From CAZQXD01 sp964597315 (GTDB taxonomy: Bacteria > Pseudomonadota > Gammaproteobacteria > Competibacterales > Competibacteraceae), in contig CAZQXD010000007.1 of NCBI GenBank assembly GCA_964597315.1, positions 40,663-104,662 on the forward strand: a DNA stretch of 64,000 nucleotides, read 5' to 3'. Positions 23,512 to 32,528 of the stretch are shown piece by piece. Numbering within the stretch: the stretch's first letter is position 1; each line of letters opens with the position of its first letter. Under the pieces are notes generated by a model. It was not told where the DNA came from. It was given only the letters and a program-made list of their open reading frames with translations, and made no database searches. The position numbers and the translations under genes were made by a program.

Positions 23512-26082
23512 CTACCCCGCGGAGTTTACCCGTCGCCGCTGCGCCCCCGCCACCAACCCCAGCAGCGCCAGGGCCGGTAGCAGCATCCAGTACTTGGACG
23601 GCTGGGCCAAGGGCAGTTCCGCCCCTTGGATCTCCCAGTCGAAATCCATGCCGGCGTCGTAGGCCGGACTGCCCCAGGTCACGCCGTCCACCAGCAGTTG
23701 GCCGTCTTCCTCCCGTAGCAGCAGTCCGGCGCTCTCCAGGCGCTCGCTCCCCTCTCCCGCCCCGCCCAGGGGTAGGCCCACGGTCTTGGTGACCCAATCC
23801 CCGGCCAGGGTCTCCCCCGCCACCAACAGCCGTAGTTCCGCCCCCGGGGGCTGTTCGCCCGCCACCGCCAGCACTTGTCCGGGGGGGATTTGCTCCAGGG
23901 GCGGGTACAGCCGGTCGTTCCAAAACCCGGGCCGGAACAGGGAGAAGGCCACCAGTAGCAGGGCCAGGGACTCCCACCAGCGGCTGCGGGCCAGAAAATA
24001 GCCCTGGGTGGCGGCGGCAAAGGCCAGCATGGCGCCCACCGCCCCGGCCACGGTGAACAGCAGTTCCCACCAGTGTGCAATGCCGATCAGCAGCAACTGG
24101 GTGTTGAAGATGAACATGAAAGGCAACACTGCGGTGCGAATGTCATAAGTGAAGCCCTGTACCCCGGTCATGATCGGGTTGCCCCGGGCGATGGCGGCGG
24201 CGGCGTAGGCGGCCAGGCCCACCGGCGGGGTGTCGTCGGCCAGGATGCCGAAATAGAACACGAACAGGTGGACGGCGATCAGGGGCAGCACCAGGCCGTT
24301 CAGCTCGGCCAGGGTCACCAGCACTGGTGCCATCAGGGCCGAGACCACGATGTAATTGGCGGTGGTGGGCAGGCCCATGCCCAGGATCAGGCAGATCAGG
24401 GCCGTGAACAGCAAGGCCAGCAACAGATTGCCCCCGGAGATCAGTTCCACGAACTCGGTCATTACCAGACCGATGCCGGTCAGGGTCACCGTGCCCACCA
24501 CGATACCGGCGGCGGCGGTGGCCACACCGATGCTGATCATATTGCGGCCGCCGGTGACCAGGCCCATGAGCAATTCATTTAGGCCCCGCTGGGCCTGTCC
24601 CCCAAGGCCGCCCCGGCCCCGGAACCAGGCCAGCAGGGGGCGCTGGGTCACCACAATAAACATCATGAATAGGGTCGCCCAGAACGCCGACAGCCCCGGA
24701 GAGAACCGTTCCACGGTCAGGCACCAGACCAGCACCGCCACCGGCAACAGATAATGCAGCCCCGATTTGATGGTCGGGCCGGGTTCGGGCAGCCGCACCA
24801 GTTCAGCGTTCGGGTCGTCATGGGCCAATTCTGGAAACCGGGCCGCGTACCACAGCAGCCCCAGATACACCCCCAGAGCCGCCAGCCCCACGGGCAAGCT
24901 GGCCCACGTCCCCAGCCAGACTTTGATCCAGCCGATGCCGTAGTACACCGCCGCCGACAGCAGGATCAACCCCAGGATCACCGTCGCCCAGATCAGCAGC
25001 CGTTGGGCCAGGGTGGCTTGACCGGCCCGGGGCAGACCCTCCATGCCGGCCTTGAGGGCTTCCAGATGAACAATGTAGATCAGGGCGATATAAGAGATTA
25101 GCGCCGGTAGCAGGGCATGTTTGATGACCTCGATATAGGGGATGCCTACGTATTCCACCATCAGAAACGCGGCGGCCCCCATGATCGGCGGGGTGAGCTG
25201 GCCGTTGGTGCTGGAGGCCACCTCGATGGCCCCGGCCTTTTCCGGGGGAAACCCCACCCGTTTCATCAGGGGGATGGTGAAGGTGCCGGTGGTCACCACA
25301 TTGGCGATGCTGGAGCCGGAAATCAGCCCGGTCATGCCCGAGGCCACCACCGCCGCTTTGGCCGGCCCGCCCCGCAGATGGCCCAGCAGGGAAAAAGCCA
25401 CCTGGATGAAATAGTTACCTGCCCCGGCCCGCTCCAGTAGCGCCCCGAACAATACGAACAAAAACACGAAATCCGTGGACACGCCCAGGGCTACCCCGAA
25501 CACCCCTTCGGTACTCAGCCACTGGTGGTCGGCCAGGGTATTCAGGGAGGCGCCCCGATGGGCAATCACCCCAGGCATGTAGGGACCGAAATAGGTGTAG
25601 GCCAGCAGCACCAAGGCCACCACCGCTAGGGGCGGTCCCAGGGTCCGGCGCACCGCCTCCAGGAGCAGCGGTATGCCCATGCAGGCCACGATCACATCCC
25701 TCGGGATCGGCGCGCCGGGGCGCTGGGCCAGTTCCCGGTAGAACAGCAGCACATAGGCGGCGCAGAATGCCGCCAACAGGGCCAGCAGCCCGTCTTGGAG
25801 CGGCACTCGATGGCGGGGGGAGGCGTGCAGGGCGGGAAACGCCGTGAAGGCCAGGAACAGGGCGAAGGCCAGGTGCAGGGAACGGGCCTCGGTGGTGTTG
25901 AACACTCCCGTCTCCAGCCAGAACGGCAGGGGGGAGGCGTACCAGAGTTGAAACAGCGACCACGAAAGAGCGGTGAACATCAGTACTTGACCGGCGAATC
26001 CGTCGGGGTCGCGCCGCCCGGTGTCGCTCTGGGCTACCCGATCCTGGAGATCGGCGGATAGAGGGTTAGGTTGCTCTGCCAT
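23512..26082 (-). CDS. TRAP transporter fused DctQM permease (TAXI-type)
   Basis: An 856-residue membrane protein of the 4TM/12TM fusion class: a DctQ-like four-helix part in about residues 25-190, then the DctM-like ion-coupled permease. Permease motifs include SGMTGLISGSSIANVVTTGTF, TNGQLTPPIMGAAAFLM and GLPTTANYIVVSALMAPV. The C-terminal 170 residues contain extra membrane segments and a soluble domain (GDWVTKTVGLPLGG, DFDWEIQGAELP) as in DUF3394-containing members. It would import an organic anion with sodium. The expected TAXI periplasmic receptor gene is not next to it, so the substrate is unknown. Confidence 0.88.
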   Translation of the reverse strand: MAEQPNPLSADLQDRVAQSDTGRRDPDGFAGQVLMFTALSWSLFQLWYASPLPFWLETGVFNTTEARSLHLAFALFLAFTAFPALHASPRHRVPLQDGLLALLAAFCAAYVLLFYRELAQRPGAPIPRDVIVACMGIPLLLEAVRRTLGPPLAVVALVLLAYTYFGPYMPGVIAHRGASLNTLADHQWLSTEGVFGVALGVSTDFVFLFVLFGALLERAGAGNYFIQVAFSLLGHLRGGPAKAAVVASGMTGLISGSSIANVVTTGTFTIPLMKRVGFPPEKAGAIEVASSTNGQLTPPIMGAAAFLMVEYVGIPYIEVIKHALLPALISYIALIYIVHLEALKAGMEGLPRAGQATLAQRLLIWATVILGLILLSAAVYYGIGWIKVWLGTWASLPVGLAALGVYLGLLWYAARFPELAHDDPNAELVRLPEPGPTIKSGLHYLLPVAVLVWCLTVERFSPGLSAFWATLFMMFIVVTQRPLLAWFRGRGGLGGQAQRGLNELLMGLVTGGRNMISIGVATAAAGIVVGTVTLTGIGLVMTEFVELISGGNLLLALLFTALICLILGMGLPTTANYIVVSALMAPVLVTLAELNGLVLPLIAVHLFVFYFGILADDTPPVGLAAYAAAAIARGNPIMTGVQGFTYDIRTAVLPFMFIFNTQLLLIGIAHWWELLFTVAGAVGAMLAFAAATQGYFLARSRWWESLALLLVAFSLFRPGFWNDRLYPPLEQIPPGQVLAVAGEQPPGAELRLLVAGETLAGDWVTKTVGLPLGGAGEGSERLESAGLLLREEDGQLLVDGVTWGSPAYDAGMDFDWEIQGAELPLAQPSKYWMLLPALALLGLVAGAQRRRVNSAG

Positions 26083-26376
26083 GGGGACACCCCGGGCCAG
26101 TTTTACTCCCTAAGCCTAGACTTGAAAAGGTCTATTGGAAGCATGGCGACGCCCGGCGGCATGCTGAGTTTGATTCTGATACTGGCCCTGATAGCCCCTC
26201 CCGCCAGACCTCATCCACCCCGCCCCGGGGATACGCCGGTTGTGTTTAGAACAAACCGTCGATGTGTCCCCGCCCGTCCAGGGGCTACAACAGCCTTGGC
26301 TCCAGCCGTATGGGCGTCGGATGTGCAGGACGTTGGTATGGCGGGCCACGCCTCAGCCAACAGAGGAGTATCAGCG

Positions 26377-27132
26377 ATGTTTCCCATGCAATGCGGATAT
26401 GGACGTTTCGGGGCGCTGCTAGCAACGTCCTTACTCATATCCGGCGCGACGGCGCCGGCGGCCTCGGCACTGGAACTCAACGAGACTGAGCTGTTTTTCG
26501 AGCTAAACAATACCGACGGCGATCTGGGCATCCATGCGTCCATGGACGGAGACCCCTACAAGGAATTGGAGATTGAAAATCCCCGAGGCCGCACCCTTCT
26601 CAGGGTCCGCGCGGGTGGACAACTGTCCAGACAAGGACTGACTCAGTTGTTTCTTGAAAGCGCCGAGCCGACCTTTGACGAGTTGTCGCCCACCGCGTTT
26701 TTCCGCCGGTTTCCAGAGGGACGCTATGAAATCTCCGCCTCCCGGGGGCGTGAAGAATTCGAAATCATGGTGGAACTCAGTCACGTCATGGCGGCCCCGC
26801 CGGGTAACATCAGCGTTTCGGGCTTGTCGGCGGCGGAAAACTGCGATGCGGATGACCTGCCGGTTGTGAACGCGCCCGTCCTGATCGACTGGGACCCGGT
26901 GACGGAATCCCATCCCGAGATTGGTAAATCCGGCCCCGTCGAGATTGTCCGTTACCAGTTTTTCGTGCAACAGGGGGACTATAACCTTGCGGTCGATCTA
27001 CCCCCCACCGTGACGGAGTTCCAGGTTCCGGCGGCCATCACGGCTCTGGGCGGCACTTTCAAGTTTGAAATCATCGCCCGAACAGCCGCGTTGAACAACA
27101 CGGCCGTGGAGAGTTGCTACATCGTCCAGTAG
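26377..27132 (+). CDS. Secreted protein of unknown function
   Basis: A 251-residue protein. The start MFPMQCGYGRFGALLATSLL is chosen because of AGAGGAG 10 nt upstream; the long upstream open frame lacks coding character. A signal peptide of about 35 residues ends near APAASALE. The mature part is acidic, and begins ELNETELFFELNNTDGDLGI, suggesting a beta-rich or fibronectin-like fold. A late Cys pair (ENCDADD and VESCYIV) may form a disulfide. It is alone on the plus strand between the TRAP permease and the LuxR gene. Confidence 0.65.
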   Translation: MFPMQCGYGRFGALLATSLLISGATAPAASALELNETELFFELNNTDGDLGIHASMDGDPYKELEIENPRGRTLLRVRAGGQLSRQGLTQLFLESAEPTFDELSPTAFFRRFPEGRYEISASRGREEFEIMVELSHVMAAPPGNISVSGLSAAENCDADDLPVVNAPVLIDWDPVTESHPEIGKSGPVEIVRYQFFVQQGDYNLAVDLPPTVTEFQVPAAITALGGTFKFEIIARTAALNNTAVESCYIVQ

Positions 27133-27205
27133 AGCTGTGACAATGGGTCCGCTCAGGCCGACGGCCCAGGCGTTTACCGCCTGCCTTTGTCCGATCACTC
27201 GGGCC

Positions 27206-27916
27206 TTAGTCGGCGTGCCCAGCCTGGCGAATGCCGTCCTGAGCGGGTGTTTTGGCTCGCGCGTTGCCCGCCGAAAAATCTTCGGCGGGTAGGGAGGGCG
27301 ACCCATCGGTCGGCGCCCTGGAAGACCCATCCGTGGGCAGCAAGTCCTCCAAAAAATAGGCGCAAAAAGCACTCCGGCCGGGCATCCCGGACTTCTGGTA
27401 GACCGCCCGGGCCTGATGCCGAACCGTTGCCTCCGTTGTCCCACGTAGATTGGCGATCTCGTTATGGGAAAACCCCTTCAGCATGAGCAGGCCCACTTCC
27501 CGTTCGGACGGAGTGAGGTTCCAGTCGTCGAACTGGGACTTAATGGCCTCGCTCAAACCTTTGAGAAAGTTCTGCGCCCGTCGGCGCCAGGCTTCGCCCT
27601 CCACCCGCGCCACACGCAGATCGCGGATCAAGGTTTCTTTTTCCCGGCGTTCCCGTTCGAAGCTGTTGGTCAGCAGGGCCACGCCGGTGGCGGAAACCAC
27701 GATCAAGGCGATCTCCAGAGCGTCCGCCAGAAATTCCCACAACGATACTGGTTCAGTTTCGGTGGCGACATTGATGCCCATCAGAATCGCAAAGGCGCCT
27801 AGGCCAAGCCCGGCATACCCTACCCGCAAGCGTCCGGTCACGATTGTGCCGCTTTGGAGAACATAGCCATGATCGACGTTATACCCCGAATTAAGGCGCC
27901 ACACCACTTGGTTCAT
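27206..27916 (-). CDS. Membrane-anchored LuxR-family transcriptional regulator
   Basis: A 236-residue protein with two N-terminal membrane segments (about 35-50 and 62-85, FLADALEIALIVVSATGVALL). A charged linker follows (SFERERREKETLIRDLRVARVEGE), then a LuxR-type HTH (LTPSEREVGLLMLKGFSHNEIANLRGT, ARAVYQKSG) and a disordered tail. LuxR regulators tethered by membrane helices are unusual and could sense membrane state. The ATG at 27916 overlaps the start of the divergent HEAT gene by 48 bp and has no clear ribosome binding site. A GTG start about 26 codons further in is possible. Confidence 0.8.
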   Translation of the reverse strand: MNQVVWRLNSGYNVDHGYVLQSGTIVTGRLRVGYAGLGLGAFAILMGINVATETEPVSLWEFLADALEIALIVVSATGVALLTNSFERERREKETLIRDLRVARVEGEAWRRRAQNFLKGLSEAIKSQFDDWNLTPSEREVGLLMLKGFSHNEIANLRGTTEATVRHQARAVYQKSGMPGRSAFCAYFLEDLLPTDGSSRAPTDGSPSLPAEDFSAGNARAKTPAQDGIRQAGHAD

Positions 27917-28900
27917 GGGACACTGCGAACCTGTTTGCTGGCGGGTTCCTTATTGCTGCTTGGTATCGCCCACGCCAAGGATAACGGCGTCTTGTCCCCG
28001 GCCTCATCATCAACAGCTTATCCCCGAGTCAGCATGGAGGCCGGGCTGCTGAGCGTCGCCGCCAGCGACGTGCGCCTAGACCGGCTCTTGGGGGAACTTG
28101 CCCGGCAAAGCGGCCTGATCATCGTGACCCGGGAACCCATTGCCGAACGGGTCACCCGGCGCTTTAACCGGTTGCCCCTGCCCAAGGCCGTGGACCGTAT
28201 CTTGGGAGGCCACGGCTTCATCCTGCTGCAACCCCCCCCTTCGGTCGACGCCGTAAGCCGGAACAGCGCATCCCCAGGTAGATTATGGGTTTTACCCACC
28301 TCGACCCAGGCCGATTCCGCCTTACCCTTTTCCACCATCGACCGACTCCGCCTGGGGCTAATGGGGAGTGATGCTGTGGGCAGGCGGAAAGCCGTTGATG
28401 CCCTGGCCGAATGGGGTGACGAGGAGACGGTGGCGGACTTGAAAATCGCTTTGCTTGACCGCGATCGGGAGGTTCGCTGGCGGGCGGTCGCGGCTCTTGG
28501 TCATTTTGGCGGAGAGCAGGCTGCGGCAGCCTTGGTGGGGGCTATGAAGGCCGATGATGCCGCGCTACGGAAAGAAACAGTCAACGCCTTGCTCCACATC
28601 GGCGGCAGCGCGGCCATTGCGGGTATCGAGCAGGCCCTTAGCGACTCGGAACCCACGGTCCGGGAAGCGGCAATCAAAGCCCTGGCCGACCTGGGCGGGG
28701 AACAGGCCGTCCAGGCGCTGGCCGTTGCCCTAGGCGACCCGGACACCTCCCTGCGCCTGGAAGCGGTGGATGCATTGAGCGGCATCAAGGGAATGTCCGC
28801 CACCCTTCTGTTGCGGATGGCCTTGCAGGATGAGCATAGCCTAATCAGGGAAGCCGCCGCCGAATCCCTGGACGAGCGGGGGAGCGAGGCGTTGTATTAA
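27869..28900 (+). CDS. Exported STN-like plus HEAT-repeat protein
   Basis: A 343-residue protein. The start MIDVIPRIKAPHHL has GGAG about 9 nt upstream. A hydrophobic segment (LLAGSLLLLGIAHA) ending near residue 38 suggests export. Residues 50-110 (DVRLDRLLGELARQSGLIIV ... AVDRILGGHGFIL) resemble the secretin/TonB short N-terminal domain. From about 160 there are five to six HEAT repeats of about 31 residues (EVRWRAVAALGHFGGEQAAA, TVREAAIKALADLGGEQAVQ). It is divergent from the membrane LuxR gene. It is probably a periplasmic protein-interaction scaffold; the partner is unknown. Confidence 0.7.
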   Translation: MIDVIPRIKAPHHLVHGTLRTCLLAGSLLLLGIAHAKDNGVLSPASSSTAYPRVSMEAGLLSVAASDVRLDRLLGELARQSGLIIVTREPIAERVTRRFNRLPLPKAVDRILGGHGFILLQPPPSVDAVSRNSASPGRLWVLPTSTQADSALPFSTIDRLRLGLMGSDAVGRRKAVDALAEWGDEETVADLKIALLDRDREVRWRAVAALGHFGGEQAAAALVGAMKADDAALRKETVNALLHIGGSAAIAGIEQALSDSEPTVREAAIKALADLGGEQAVQALAVALGDPDTSLRLEAVDALSGIKGMSATLLLRMALQDEHSLIREAAAESLDERGSEALY

Positions 28901-28999
28901 CCCGCTCTGGAATAACGCCCACGCCTGAAATCCAGCCTCAAGCCTGCCTCGGTTTCGCCGATGCAGAGCATAACGCCAACGATTCGCGGAGACCCTGCC

Positions 29000-29215
29000 A
29001 TGACCCCGTGGAGCCTGTACGCGGAGCTGGACCGTTTGCCCGCCGAGGAACGGGATTTGATGGAATCCGCCCTGGCATACGCCGGCGCCTATCTCAGGGG
29101 CGCCCCTGGCCCTGAACAACGCCAACTGCGCCGCCGCTGGCTACGGGCCTTCCGGCGTCGCTGGCCGGAGCGGCCCTGGCCCTTGGACGAGTTCACCCTG
29201 CGCCGGGTGTCCTAA
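29000..29215 (+). CDS. Small hypothetical protein
   Basis: A 71-residue, Arg- and Leu-rich protein starting MTPWSLYAELDRLPAEERDL, with a GGAG site 7 nt upstream; an earlier in-frame ATG at 28961 lacks one. It contains RRRWLRAFRRRWPERPWPL near its end. No signal or membrane segment is seen. It has no recognisable domain. It follows the HEAT gene by 99 bp and converges on dnaJ. Confidence 0.45.
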   Translation: MTPWSLYAELDRLPAEERDLMESALAYAGAYLRGAPGPEQRQLRRRWLRAFRRRWPERPWPLDEFTLRRVS

Positions 29216-29264
29216 CACCCCCTGGCCACGATCTGGCCGATTGCAGGCGGGGGTTCACCGCCCA

Positions 29265-30389
29265 TCAGAATTTCATATCCTCGAAAAATTTCTTCACCCC
29301 GTCCAGCCAGCTCCGCTCCTGGGGCGAGTGCTTCTGTCCGCCTTGCTCCATGGATTCGGCCAGGCGCTCTAGCAGTTCCTTCTGCTCGCGGGTGAGGTTA
29401 ACCGGGGTTTCCACCTTGACCTTGCACAGCAAGTCGCCGGTGGCCCCGCCACGCACGGGACGCACGCCCTTACCCCGCAGCCGGAACACCTTGCCGGTCT
29501 GGGTTTCGGAGGGGATTTTCAAGCTTACCCGACCGTCCAGGGTAGGCACTTCCAACTCGCCACCCAAGGCGGCGGCGGTGAAGCTGATGGGCACTTCGCA
29601 ATACAGGTTGCTGTCCTCCCGGGTGAAGATGGGATGGGATCGCACCCGAATCTGCACATAGAGATCGCCGGGAGGACCGCTATGCTCCCCGGCCTCCCCC
29701 TCCCCGGACAGGCGGATACGGTCGCCACTGTCCACTCCGGGGGGCACCTTCACCGACAGGGTTTTGTGTTCCTCCACCCTGCCGCTGCCGCCACAAGCGG
29801 CGCAGGGTTCGGGAATCACCGTGCCCCGGCCATGGCAGCGGGGGCAGGTCTGCTGGATGGAGAAGAATCCCTGCTGCATGCGCACCTGGCCCACGCCATT
29901 ACAGGTGGGACAGGTGGTGGGCCGGGTGCCCGGCTTGGCGCCGCTGCCGTCACAGGTGGCGCAGCCCACCAGGGTGGGCACGCGAATCTTGGCGGTGGTG
30001 CCGAACACCGCCTCCTCCAACCCTAGCTCCAGGGTATAGCGCAGATCGGCTCCTCGGTACGCCTGACCGCGCCCACCGCGCATGCCGCTGAAGATATCCC
30101 CGAATACGTCCCCGAAAATATCGCTGAAATCGGCTCCGCCACCTTGACCCGCGCCGGGACCGCCGCTGACCCCGGCGTGACCGAACTGATCGTAGGCGGC
30201 CCGTTTCTGGGCGGAGCTAAGTACTTCGTAAGCCTCCTTGGCCTCTTTGAAATGCTCTTCCGCCACCGCGTCCCCAGGATTGCGGTCAGGGTGATATTTC
30301 ATGGCCAGCCGACGGTAAGCTTTTTTCAGCTCGGCCTCGCTGGCGTTGCGGGCCAGTCCCAGAATTTCGTAATAGTCGCGTTTTGCCAT
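29265..30389 (-). CDS. dnaJ: Chaperone DnaJ (Hsp40)
   Basis: A 374-residue type I DnaJ that stimulates DnaK ATPase and delivers substrates. The J domain is residues 1-70 with HPD in YHPDRNPGD. A Gly-rich segment follows (GGPGAGQGGGADF), then four CxxCxGxG zinc repeats between about 140 and 210 (CATCDGSGAK, CPTCNGVGQV, CPRCHGRGTV, CAACGGSGRV), then the C-terminal substrate domains. It is the last gene of hrcA-grpE-dnaK-dnaJ, separated from dnaK by a strong intrinsic terminator that probably lowers its level. Confidence 0.97.
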   Translation of the reverse strand: MAKRDYYEILGLARNASEAELKKAYRRLAMKYHPDRNPGDAVAEEHFKEAKEAYEVLSSAQKRAAYDQFGHAGVSGGPGAGQGGGADFSDIFGDVFGDIFSGMRGGRGQAYRGADLRYTLELGLEEAVFGTTAKIRVPTLVGCATCDGSGAKPGTRPTTCPTCNGVGQVRMQQGFFSIQQTCPRCHGRGTVIPEPCAACGGSGRVEEHKTLSVKVPPGVDSGDRIRLSGEGEAGEHSGPPGDLYVQIRVRSHPIFTREDSNLYCEVPISFTAAALGGELEVPTLDGRVSLKIPSETQTGKVFRLRGKGVRPVRGGATGDLLCKVKVETPVNLTREQKELLERLAESMEQGGQKHSPQERSWLDGVKKFFEDMKF

Positions 30390-30421
30390 GGTCCAGTCTT
30401 GCTGCTAGGGCTTGATACTCC

Positions 30422-30467
30422 AAAAAAGCCAGGGTCCGAGGCTGGAAACCGGCCCCGGACCACTGGC
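30422..30467 (-). terminator. Intrinsic terminator between dnaK and dnaJ
   Basis: On the minus strand a long stem pairs GCCAGTGGTCCG with CGGACCCTGGC (one bulge) around a loop of about 17 nt that can fold further. It is followed by six T. It lies 28 nt after the dnaK stop and 33 nt before dnaJ, so dnaJ would depend on read-through. Confidence 0.75.
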
Positions 30468-30494
30468 TTACCCGATAGTTTGCGTCACTACGGA

Positions 30495-32468
30495 TTACTT
30501 GTTGTCCTTCACTTCCTCGAACTCGGCATCCACCACGCCCTCGTCCTCGGACTTCTTACCACCGCCGGCGCCGCCTTGGGGACCGCCGCTCTGGGGACCG
30601 CCACCCTGGGGACCACCGTCCTGGGGACCGCCGCCCTGGGGACCGCCGCCCTGATTGGCATAGATCCGCTCCGCTAGCTTGCCGGACAGCTCGCTCAGCT
30701 TCTGGGTTTTGGTCTCAATGGCGGACTTGCTGTCGCCTTTGATGACCTCCCGCAGATCGCTGATGGCCGACTCAATGGCGCCCCGTTCGCCGCCTTCCAC
30801 CTTGTCGCCCAGTTCCTTGAGGGTCTTTTCGGTGGCGTGAATCAGGGTGTCGGCATGGTTGCGGGCGTCCACCAGTTCATGGAACTTGCGGTCTTCCTCG
30901 ACATGGGCCTCGGCGTCCTTGACCATGCGTTGAATTTCATCGTCGGACAGCCCACTGCTGGCCTTGATGACGATGGACTGTTCCTTGCCAGTGGCCTTGT
31001 CCTTGGCGGATACATGCAAAATACCGTTGGCGTCGATGTCGAAAGTGACCTCGATCTGGGGTACCCCCCGGGGCGCTGGCGGAATATCCGACAAGTCAAA
31101 CCGGCCCAAGGACTTATTGGCGGCGGCCTGTTCCCGCTCCCCCTGGAGTACATGCACCGTCACCGCAGTCTGACTGTCGTCGGCGGTGGAGAACACCTGA
31201 TTGGCCTTGGTGGGAATGGTCGTGTTCTTTTCGATCAGCTTGGTCATCACCCCACCCAGGGTCTCGATGCCCAGTGACAAGGGGGTCACGTCCAGCAGCA
31301 GCACGTCCTTGACTTCACCGCCCAACACGCCGCCCTGGATCGCCGCGCCGATGGCCACGGCCTCGTCGGGATTGACGTCTTTGCGAGGCTCACGCCCGAA
31401 GTGGTCCTTGACCCGCTCCTGAACCTTGGGCATCCGGGTCTGACCACCCACCAGGATCACCTCGTCAACCTCGGACACACCCAGACCGGCATCCTTGAGA
31501 GCGATCTTGCATGGTTCCATGGTGCGCTCGATCAGCTCCTCCACCAGGGATTCCAGCTTGGCCCGGGTCAGCTTCAGGTTTAGATGCTTGGGACCGCTGG
31601 CGTCGGCGGTGATATAGGGCAGATTGATGTCCGTCTGCTGGGACGAGGATAGCTCGATCTTGGCCTTCTCGGCGGCTTCCTTGAGGCGCTGCATAGCCAG
31701 GGGGTCTCCCCGCAGGTCGATGCCAGCGCTCTTGTGGAACTCATCGGCCAGGTAGTCGATGATGCGCTTGTCGAAGTCCTCGCCGCCCAGGAAGGTGTCG
31801 CCATTGGTGGACAACACCTCGAACTGATGCTCGCCGTCCACTTCGGCGATTTCGATGATGGAGATATCGAAAGTGCCGCCGCCCAGGTCGTAGACCGCGA
31901 TCTTGGCGTCGCCGCGCTTTTTGTCCATGCCGTAGGCCAGAGCCGCAGCGGTAGGCTCGTTAATGATCCGACGCACGCTCAGACCGGCGATTTTACCGGC
32001 GTCTTTGGTGGCCTGGCGCTGGGAGTCGTTGAAATAAGCCGGGACAGTGATAACGGCCTCGGTGACCGGCTCGCCCAAATAGTCCTCGGCGGTCTTTTTC
32101 ATTTTTTGGAGCACCCGGGCGGAGACTTCCGGGGGAGCCATTTTCTTGTCCTTGGCCGCCACCCAGGCGTCGCCGTTGTCGGCCTTGACGATTTTGTAGG
32201 GCACCAGTTTGATGTCTTTCTGGACTTCCTTTTCCTCGAAACGACGGCCAATCAGTCGCTTGATGGCGAACAAAGTATTCTGAGGATTGGTCACCGCCTG
32301 ACGCTTGGCCGGTTGGCCTACCAGCACCTCGTCGTCGTCGGTATACGCCACGATAGAGGGGGTAGTGCGATCACCCTCGCTGTTTTCGATCACCCGGGGC
32401 TTACCCCCTTCCATGATGGCCACACAGGAGTTGGTGGTCCCCAGGTCGATACCAATAATCTTACCCAT
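30495..32468 (-). CDS. dnaK: Chaperone DnaK (Hsp70)
   Basis: The 657-residue Hsp70 ATPase has all three signatures: IGIDLGTTNSCVAIM at the N terminus, VYDLGGGTFDISIIEI near 196 and VILVGGQTRMPKVQE near 340. The substrate domain begins near 393 (LLLDVTPLSLGIETLGG). The C-terminal tail is unusual, with six short GGxPQ-type repeats before the usual acidic end (KSEDEGVVDAEFEEVKDNK). A GAGGAA site lies just before ATG. It follows grpE by 60 bp. Confidence 0.98.
   Translation of the reverse strand: MGKIIGIDLGTTNSCVAIMEGGKPRVIENSEGDRTTPSIVAYTDDDEVLVGQPAKRQAVTNPQNTLFAIKRLIGRRFEEKEVQKDIKLVPYKIVKADNGDAWVAAKDKKMAPPEVSARVLQKMKKTAEDYLGEPVTEAVITVPAYFNDSQRQATKDAGKIAGLSVRRIINEPTAAALAYGMDKKRGDAKIAVYDLGGGTFDISIIEIAEVDGEHQFEVLSTNGDTFLGGEDFDKRIIDYLADEFHKSAGIDLRGDPLAMQRLKEAAEKAKIELSSSQQTDINLPYITADASGPKHLNLKLTRAKLESLVEELIERTMEPCKIALKDAGLGVSEVDEVILVGGQTRMPKVQERVKDHFGREPRKDVNPDEAVAIGAAIQGGVLGGEVKDVLLLDVTPLSLGIETLGGVMTKLIEKNTTIPTKANQVFSTADDSQTAVTVHVLQGEREQAAANKSLGRFDLSDIPPAPRGVPQIEVTFDIDANGILHVSAKDKATGKEQSIVIKASSGLSDDEIQRMVKDAEAHVEEDRKFHELVDARNHADTLIHATEKTLKELGDKVEGGERGAIESAISDLREVIKGDSKSAIETKTQKLSELSGKLAERIYANQGGGPQGGGPQDGGPQGGGPQSGGPQGGAGGGKKSEDEGVVDAEFEEVKDNK
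30571..30653. repeat. 15-bp tandem repeats in the dnaK tail
   Basis: Five to six imperfect copies of a 15-bp unit (plus-strand core CCGCCCTGGGGACCG) encode GG-x-PQ repeats in the disordered DnaK tail. Differences between copies are mostly single bases. Such in-frame 15-bp units can expand and contract by slippage without breaking the frame. Confidence 0.8.
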
Positions 32469-32528
32469 TGCTGTTCCTCACTAGTCTGTCAGTCTTGCAG
32501 GGATTCGTTAGAAATCATTGCCTGCCTG

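Noticed and set aside
26071..26376. N-terminal extension of the secreted protein
   Set aside because: The extension shows no coding similarity, while the internal ATG at 26377 has AGAGGAG and starts a proper signal peptide.
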